Source of the DNA: Chryseobacterium sp.
Lineage (GTDB): Bacteria > Bacteroidota > Bacteroidia > Flavobacteriales > Weeksellaceae
DNA length: 11,380 nucleotides
Assembly: GCA_030146295.1 (NCBI GenBank)
Contig: JASLCD010000127.1
Span: 1 to 11,380 of the forward strand
Direction: 5' to 3'
Positions within the stretch are counted from its first letter, which is position 1. Each line of letters starts with the position of its first letter. The notes under the pieces are model-generated. The model was not told the DNA's origin and did not search any database. It saw nothing but the letters and a program-made list of their open reading frames with translations. Shown here one piece after another: positions 6,937-11,380 of this stretch. A program made the position numbers and the translations under genes.

Positions 6937-7317
6937 TGTTTGAAATTTTAGGTATTAAAAAATTGATAGAATTGGTCTTTCTTTATAATTTCACAAATAG
7001 GTTATTGAATAATATTTTCTGAACTGTGATTTTTATTTGATATTTTATCATTGATTAACGGTACAAATTTCCGTCATAATTTAATATTATAAAAATTATT
7101 TAAAATATACTTATGTATTATAAAAATGATAACATGAATCTGAATCGAAATGGATATAGGATACCGATATGCTTTTTGAATTGGTGAAAAGTAAATTGAT
7201 TAAGGCTTTGTAATAAATGAAGAAAAGCTTTTCCGGTTTTCGGATGTGATGTTCTATTGGATCGGAATTGTACTCAAAAAAATATAAATTTTACCCCTCC
7301 AACTCAAAAATCAGCCG
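6937..7317. other. AT-rich divergent intergenic region
   Basis: Shared upstream region of the alkene reductase operon (-) and the AEC transporter (+). I see no protein gene or RNA gene in it. It holds a 12-bp direct repeat (7085-7127), a short inverted repeat ACGG-N9-CCGT (7058-7074) that overlaps a 7-of-8 match to a - strand TAnnTTTG element (GAAATTTG, read at 7071-7064), and a 12-bp palindrome GAAAAGCTTTTC (7222-7233). The - strand promoter for the reductase is not clearly identified; the GAAATTTG site would leave a leader of about 120 nt. Confidence 0.55.
7085..7127. repeat. Two copies of a 12-bp AT-rich direct repeat
   Basis: TATTATAAAAAT occurs at 7085-7096 and again at 7116-7127, 31 bp apart start to start, which is about three helical turns. 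The setting is a divergent promoter region, so paired protein binding on one DNA face is possible. In such AT-rich sequence a chance match is also plausible. Confidence 0.4.
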
Positions 7318-7325
7318 TAAATTTG
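7318..7325 (+). promoter_or_regulatory. Bacteroidetes -7 promoter element for the AEC transporter
   Basis: TAAATTTG matches the Bacteroidetes TAnnTTTG -7 consensus at every position. It lies 21 bp before the ATG at 7347, giving a predicted leader of roughly 15 nt. No convincing TTTG -33 element is seen at the usual distance. It supports the ATG at 7347 over an upstream TTG, because it would otherwise lie inside the coding region. Confidence 0.5.
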
Positions 7326-7346
7326 CATCATATTTCTTATACAGTT

Positions 7347-8255
7347 ATGGTAAATTTTGTTCTCATTGCAGTGTGTATTATTGCAGGAATGATATTCAAA
7401 GCAACAAAATCTATCCACCCCGATGCTCACAAGGGTATCAATACCTGGATTCTTTATCTTGCTCTTCCGGCAGTCTCGTTTAAATATCTGCCTAAAGTAA
7501 AATGGACAACAGAGATGCTGTTCCCGATTGCAGCTACATTTTTAATTTCTGTGTTCTGTTTCTTCTTTATGATGTTTTACAGTAAGAGCAGAGGATATTC
7601 AAGGCGTTCCAGAAGTACCCTGGAATTGGCGAGCGGCTACAGCAATACTTCATTTATTGGATTTCCCCTAATCAGTGCTTTTTATGGCGAAGGACTTCTG
7701 AGTATTGCCATTATCTGTGACCAAACGATGTTTTTTGCTTTATCTACCCTGGGAATTATTGCTGCGGTGAAGGGAGGAAGCAGATCCGGAAAGGTCAGTG
7801 CCCTATTTATTTTAAAAAGACTGATCACATTTCCACCCTTAATTGGCTGTATCTCGGCTCTTGTCCTGTCGAGGTTTATTGACTTTACAGTTGCGGAACC
7901 ATTCTTTGATAAACTGGCAGCTACGGTAAGCCCATTAGCTCTTTTTTCTGTGGGATTACAGTTGAAATTCAATGGATGGAAAAAACTGATTCCACAGATG
8001 TCAATGTCAATGCTTTATAAACTTGTTCTGGCTCCCGCTATTGTTTTAGGATTAGCATTATTATTGGGGATAAAAGGAGATGTAGCTAAAATTACAGTAT
8101 TTGAAGCCGCTATGCCAACATTGGTTACTTCAAGTATCATCGCAGAACAGTTCAGGCTGAATACAAAACTGACTAACCTGATCATCGGAGTCAGTATTAT
8201 TATAGGATTTTTTACCTCTGCATTCTGGTATGAGATCACGGAACTGCTTTTTTAA
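7347..8255 (+). CDS. AEC family transporter (auxin efflux carrier-like permease)
   Basis: Inner-membrane permease of the AEC family; bacterial members export or exchange small organic acids such as malate and malonate, but the substrate here is unknown. With the ATG at 7347 the protein has 302 residues, and the first membrane segment begins at once (MVNFVLIAVCIIAGMIF). About ten hydrophobic segments are visible in two halves around a charged loop (78-92, rich in Arg and Ser). Family-typical spots are LALPAVSF (38-45), GYSNTSFIGFPL (97-108) in the first half, and LALFSVGLQL (197-206) and EAAMP (253-257) in the second. The frame stays open up to a TTG at 7257, but those 30 extra residues are polar, unlike the family N-terminus, and overlie the promoter element at 7318. 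Divergent from the alkene reductase operon. Its stop codon touches the left arm of the fold-back repeat at 8255-8398. Confidence 0.88.
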   Translation: MVNFVLIAVCIIAGMIFKATKSIHPDAHKGINTWILYLALPAVSFKYLPKVKWTTEMLFPIAATFLISVFCFFFMMFYSKSRGYSRRSRSTLELASGYSNTSFIGFPLISAFYGEGLLSIAIICDQTMFFALSTLGIIAAVKGGSRSGKVSALFILKRLITFPPLIGCISALVLSRFIDFTVAEPFFDKLAATVSPLALFSVGLQLKFNGWKKLIPQMSMSMLYKLVLAPAIVLGLALLLGIKGDVAKITVFEAAMPTLVTSSIIAEQFRLNTKLTNLIIGVSIIIGFFTSAFWYEITELLF

Positions 8256-8398
8256 CCACAAAAGCCACAAAAGTTTAAGGTTAAATACGAACTATGTAAA
8301 GTTCACAAAATGAAAATCTTCAGATTCTTATACTTAGATGTACTTTTATGTATAAAGCTTAGAACTTAAAGAGTTAAAGCTTTTGTGACTTTTGTGGT
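8255..8398. repeat. 144-bp fold-back element with long imperfect terminal inverted repeats
   Basis: The left arm (8255-8278) and right arm (8374-8398) are complementary over 23 pairs, with one mismatch (C8265 against A8388) and one bulged base (G8379). Each arm carries two copies of CACAAAAG (or its complement) in tandem. The 95-base interior is AT-rich with smaller pairings such as GAAC (8289-8292) with GTTC (8301-8304). No open reading frame lies inside. It fills most of the gap between the AEC gene and priA. It resembles dispersed non-coding repeats I associate with Chryseobacterium genomes, either a MITE-like element or an RNA hairpin; copy number was not checked. Confidence 0.6.
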
Positions 8399-8451
8399 GG
8401 GATTGGCTTTTAAACTAAAGTTTTCAATGTCCTGAAAGAATTTCTGTAAAG

Positions 8452-8482
8452 TTGCAGTTCTCTCAGGAAAATTCTAATTTTA
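8452..8482 (+). promoter_or_regulatory. Candidate priA promoter
   Basis: TTG (8452-8454) and TAATTTTA (8475-8482) are separated by 20 bp, close to the Bacteroidetes pattern TTTG-N19-21-TAnnTTTG; the -7 box differs from consensus only in its last base. It lies just outside the fold-back repeat. The predicted transcript would start about 10 nt before the TTG start codon, giving a very short leader. Confidence 0.4.
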
Positions 8483-8499
8483 CATTTTAAATATTTCCC

Positions 8500-10947
8500 T
8501 TGCAATACGCTCAAATTGTTTTACCCCTGAACCTGAAAGGATCTTTTACCTATAAAGTTCCTGAAGAACTGATGTCTGAAATCCAGCCCGGAATGCGTGT
8601 TCTGGTACCGTTTGGCGGAAAGAAAATTTATACGGGAATTATATTTGAGCTTCACGACAATGCACCGGAAAATTTTACTGCCAAGGAAGTGATCAGTATA
8701 TTGGATGTTAAGCCCATCCTTACTGAAGAACAGATCCGTTTCTGGAACTGGCTTTCTGAGTATTATCTTTGTAGTCTCGGGGAGATTTACAGGTTTTCAT
8801 TTCCTTCTTCTTTAAAACTGGAAAGTGAGACCTATTTAAAATTAAAACCTGGCGTGGTGGTTGATTTTGAAAATCTGGATGTCCATGAAATGTACATGAT
8901 TCAGGCACTGGAGGTACGGCAGCTCATCAACCTGACAGATATTGAAGCGTTTATTCCTAAAAAGGATATCATCAAGACCATCAATTCGCTTATCGATCTT
9001 CAGTACATTGAGATTGATGAGAAAATTGCTGAGAAATATAAAGCTAAAGAAGTAGCATATGTAAGAATTAATGATGAGGTTTTAGCCAATCAGAATCTTA
9101 CAGATATTCTTATAAAACTGAATAGAGCTCAAAAGCAGAAAGACCTGTTCCTTCTTATTTTAGAAAAGCAGACCGAACATCCTGATGCTCATATCAAAAA
9201 ATCTGAACTGTTTGAGGATGGTTATTTCGGAAGTTCACACTTTAAGCCTTTAGCAGACAAAGGTCTAGTGGAAGAATACTACATGCAGAAAGACAGAATT
9301 GAAAGCTATGAAGGTGAGATTGAAGAGCTGGAAGAACTTTCTGAACAACAGAAAATTGCTAAACATGAGATTGATGAAGCTTTTGAAGAAGGAAAAAATG
9401 TACTGCTTCATGGGGTAACATCATCAGGGAAAACACATATTTATTTAGAAAAAATTGAAGAATGTATCAAAGAAGGAAAGAATGTTCTGTTTTTACTTCC
9501 TGAGATTTCCCTGACAAAACAAATTACACAGAGATTAGAAAAAAAATACGGCCGTCAATTAGGTTTTTACCACCAGAAACTGACCGATTTTGAAAGAGTA
9601 GAAGTTTGGAGAAGAATCAAACAGAATGATATCCGTATTCTGATCGGAACCCGGAATGCTTTGTTTTTACCCTATCAGAATCTGGGACTTATTGTGGTAG
9701 ATGAAGAGCATGATTCTGCTTACAGACCAAGAGAAGTCACCCCTTATTTCAATGCTAAAGATGCATCTTTGGTTTTGGGCGGATTTTACAACGCTGGAGT
9801 GATTCTGGGATCTGCTACTCCTTCCGTTGAAAGTTACTACAGGGCCAGAAAAGATAAAATGAAATATGTTTTCCTGAATGAAAGATTCGGGAATGTGAAC
9901 CTGCCGGAATATGAGCTGATCAATTTCAAAGAAGCACAGGAATCTAAAAAAGTTTCCGGAAATTTTTCTTTGAAGCTTATCGAAGAGATCAAGAAAACAG
10001 TAGATGAAAAAAATCAGGCGATTGTCTTGCACAACCGCCGCGGCTATTCCAATGTAATAGAATGTGAGAGCTGTGGTTATGTTAATTACTGCTCCAATTG
10101 TGATGTGGTGATGACCTATCACAAGGCTGCCAATGAAATGAAGTGCCATTACTGCGGACAGAGAGCTTCAAAACCGAAAACCTGCCCGAAATGCAACTCT
10201 GAAAAGCTGAACGAAAGAGGAGTAGGTGTAGAGCAGATTCATGAAGAAGTTTCCAAACTGTTTCCGGAAAATGAGGTAGACAGAATGGATGTGGACTCTA
10301 TGCGTAAGAAATTCGCCTACGAAAAGCTGTATGAAAAGATTGAAGACGGAGAAACAGACATCATCGTGGGAACACAAATGATTTCAAAAGGACTGGATTT
10401 TGATCATATTGAGCTGGTTACTATTCCCAAAGCCGATTCCTTATTATATGTACAGGACTTCAGAGCAGAAGAAAGAGCATATCAACTGATCACACAGGTT
10501 TCGGGAAGGGCTGGAAGAGTTTCAGGAAAAGGGAAGATCCTCATTCAGACCTTTAATCCTGATCATTCTGTATTCCAGCTGATCAAGATGAATAATCCTG
10601 CGAAGATCTACAAATATATCCTTACTGAACGCCAGAAATTCCATTATCCGCCTTTTACAAAGCTGATTATGATTGAAATGAAGCACAGAAAGGAAGATAA
10701 GGTAGACCGAGCGTCTCAGTTTCTAGGTTCCATCCTCAGAAAATATCTTCCGGAAGATTGTGTTTTAGGCCCTGAAAGAGCGCAGATTGCAAGGCTCAAT
10801 AATCTGTATCAGTTCCAGATTATGCTTAAACTTCCCCGCGGGAAAAACTATGAGAAATTTAAAAACCTGGTTTTGATAAGTTTAAAAGAATTTGATGAAA
10901 TCACTGCATATCAAAGCATTAAAAAAGATGTTTTCGTGGATTTTTAA
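8500..10947 (+). CDS. priA: Primosomal protein N' (replication restart helicase PriA)
   Basis: Superfamily 2 DNA helicase that recognises stalled or repaired forks and reloads the replicative helicase; cytoplasmic. At 815 residues it exceeds E. coli PriA (732), as is common in Bacteroidetes. Domain order: 3' DNA-binding domain (YAQIVLPLNLKGSFTYKVP, from residue 3), winged-helix region to about 270, helicase with Walker A GVTSSGKT (305-312) and Walker B VDEEH (400-404), GSATPS (437-442), then a zinc-binding insert with eight Cys (522, 525, 531, 534, 549, 552, 562, 565) for two zinc ions, the GTQMISKGLDF motif (624-634), SGRAGR (668-673), and the C-terminal domain. The start is TTG: an in-frame stop lies at 8488-8490, no ATG or GTG intervenes, and the next ATG (codon 25) would remove conserved N-terminal residues. 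No intact motif is missing. Confidence 0.97.
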   Translation: MQYAQIVLPLNLKGSFTYKVPEELMSEIQPGMRVLVPFGGKKIYTGIIFELHDNAPENFTAKEVISILDVKPILTEEQIRFWNWLSEYYLCSLGEIYRFSFPSSLKLESETYLKLKPGVVVDFENLDVHEMYMIQALEVRQLINLTDIEAFIPKKDIIKTINSLIDLQYIEIDEKIAEKYKAKEVAYVRINDEVLANQNLTDILIKLNRAQKQKDLFLLILEKQTEHPDAHIKKSELFEDGYFGSSHFKPLADKGLVEEYYMQKDRIESYEGEIEELEELSEQQKIAKHEIDEAFEEGKNVLLHGVTSSGKTHIYLEKIEECIKEGKNVLFLLPEISLTKQITQRLEKKYGRQLGFYHQKLTDFERVEVWRRIKQNDIRILIGTRNALFLPYQNLGLIVVDEEHDSAYRPREVTPYFNAKDASLVLGGFYNAGVILGSATPSVESYYRARKDKMKYVFLNERFGNVNLPEYELINFKEAQESKKVSGNFSLKLIEEIKKTVDEKNQAIVLHNRRGYSNVIECESCGYVNYCSNCDVVMTYHKAANEMKCHYCGQRASKPKTCPKCNSEKLNERGVGVEQIHEEVSKLFPENEVDRMDVDSMRKKFAYEKLYEKIEDGETDIIVGTQMISKGLDFDHIELVTIPKADSLLYVQDFRAEERAYQLITQVSGRAGRVSGKGKILIQTFNPDHSVFQLIKMNNPAKIYKYILTERQKFHYPPFTKLIMIEMKHRKEDKVDRASQFLGSILRKYLPEDCVLGPERAQIARLNNLYQFQIMLKLPRGKNYEKFKNLVLISLKEFDEITAYQSIKKDVFVDF

Positions 10948-10960
10948 CAATTTTTAACAA
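10941..10960. repeat. Tandem TTTTTAACAA decamer over the priA stop codon
   Basis: TTTTTAACAA occurs twice back to back (10941-10950, 10951-10960). The priA stop TAA (10945-10947) lies in the first copy. There is no stem-loop terminator directly after priA. A weak 8-bp stem (10975-10982 with 10992-10999, one wobble pair) lies further on without a T-run. Confidence 0.5.
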
Positions 10961-11012
10961 ACTTTACACTCTTTTATAATGGGTTAGTGGTCCGTTATAT
11001 GACAATAATTTC

Positions 11013-11020
11013 TACTTTTG
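11013..11020 (+). promoter_or_regulatory. Bacteroidetes -7 promoter element for dacB
   Basis: TACTTTTG matches TAnnTTTG exactly. It lies 88 bp before the dacB ATG, so the predicted leader is about 80 nt. No convincing -33 TTTG is seen; the expected region is instead occupied by the weak stem at 10975-10999. The leader ends in AAAAAGAAG close to the ATG, a possible weak ribosome site. Confidence 0.4.
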
Positions 11021-11108
11021 GACGTTGATTAAGTGTTTGGCTCTTTTATTGAATGATATAACCTGTCATTTTTTATAGAATCAAAGCTATAGAACAAAAA
11101 GAAGATAG

Positions 11109-11380
11109 ATGGTAAATTTCAGAAAATATATTTCAAGTGCGGCGGTGTTGGCTTCTGGTCTTTTCCTGGCTCAATCTACCGTTTCTACCGTTCTTTATTC
11201 TCAGAATTATGACAGTCAGAAAAGCAGTTTAAACCTGCCTTCACCCGTTAGCACGATGGTGGAGAAAACTGTTTTGTCAGCAAAAGAACTTGTAGATATC
11301 AATGTGAACACAATGATGGCGGATCCTGTGCTGAAAAATGCAAACTGGGGATTCGTAGTGTACGATCCGAAAACGAAGAA
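11109..11380 (+). CDS. dacB: D-alanyl-D-alanine carboxypeptidase/endopeptidase, PBP4 type (5' part only)
   Basis: First 90 codons of a gene cut by the window end; the frame is open from the ATG at 11109 to the edge. The N-terminus has a Sec signal peptide (MVNFRKYISSAAVLASGLFLA, cleavage before Q22), predicting periplasmic location. The mature part has a stretch of about 30 variable residues, then NVNTMMADPVLKNANWGFVV followed by YDPKTKK (86-90 in view), the start of the peptidase S13 fold that precedes the catalytic SxxK motif. The SxxK, SxN and KTG motifs lie beyond the window, so activity cannot be judged. The family trims peptidoglycan stem peptides and cross-links. Identification rests on the resemblance of the conserved opening to flavobacterial DacB proteins. 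Confidence 0.75.
   Translation, partial: MVNFRKYISSAAVLASGLFLAQSTVSTVLYSQNYDSQKSSLNLPSPVSTMVEKTVLSAKELVDINVNTMMADPVLKNANWGFVVYDPKTK

Noticed and set aside
7058..7074. ACGG-N9-CCGT inverted repeat as an operator for the alkene reductase operon
   Set aside because: Only 4-bp arms and no extension; too weak to call, so it is only mentioned in the intergenic entry.
7134..7187. Short + strand frame of 17 codons (starts ATGAATCTG) in the divergent gap
   Set aside because: Too short, with no ribosome site, no promoter match and no recognisable sequence; expected by chance.
9667..10149. 160-codon open frame on the - strand inside priA
   Set aside because: It lies wholly opposite conserved PriA helicase and zinc motifs, has no recognisable domain, and is best explained as a codon-use shadow of priA. 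The other antisense frames under the real genes were rejected for the same reason.
10975..10999. Stem after priA as a terminator
   Set aside because: Eight pairs with a wobble and a 9-nt loop, but no T-run after it; it more likely overlaps the upstream part of the dacB promoter.
1..11380. Mobile elements, defence systems, CRISPR arrays, tRNA or rRNA
   Set aside because: No transposase, integrase, phage or toxin-antitoxin protein, no regularly spaced repeats and no cloverleaf or rRNA-like sequence was seen on either strand.

Overview
The window reads as ordinary chromosome of a Flavobacteriia member, most likely Chryseobacterium or a close relative. The reasons are the AT-rich sequence, promoters of the Bacteroidetes type (TAnnTTTG), the absence of strong Shine-Dalgarno sites, and protein sequences such as CutC, PriA and the DacB N-terminus that look typical of that genus. 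This assignment comes from recognition, not from a database search. I see no phage, transposase, CRISPR array, tRNA or rRNA.

Left part (1-4918, all + strand). A Tat-exported glycosylasparaginase is followed by a small lipoprotein with an EF-hand-like loop, then CutC, then an exported GH2 beta-mannosidase. The two enzymes act on adjacent bonds of the N-glycan core: Man-beta-1,4-GlcNAc and GlcNAc-Asn. The region therefore looks like part of a scavenging locus for N-glycans and glycopeptides. The lipoprotein and cutC are 19 bp apart and probably co-transcribed. The intergenic gaps carry hairpin-type repeats, and a 15-bp palindrome sits just ahead of the beta-mannosidase.

Middle part (4919-7346). 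A strong bidirectional terminator separates the mannosidase from a two-gene operon on the - strand: an Old Yellow Enzyme-type alkene reductase, then a DJ-1/PfpI-family protein 3 bp downstream. The pair suggests handling of reactive electrophiles or carbonyls. A long AT-rich intergenic region follows, shared with the divergent AEC transporter.

Right part (7347-11380, + strand). An AEC-family permease is followed by a long fold-back repeat, then the replication-restart helicase PriA (which must start at a TTG codon), and then the first 90 codons of a PBP4-type D-Ala-D-Ala carboxypeptidase (dacB) cut by the window end.

I found no convincing new multi-gene system. The best leads are CutC inside an N-glycan degradation context, the EF-hand-like lipoprotein beside it, the dispersed-looking hairpin elements, and a Glu in place of the usual FMN-phosphate Arg in the alkene reductase.
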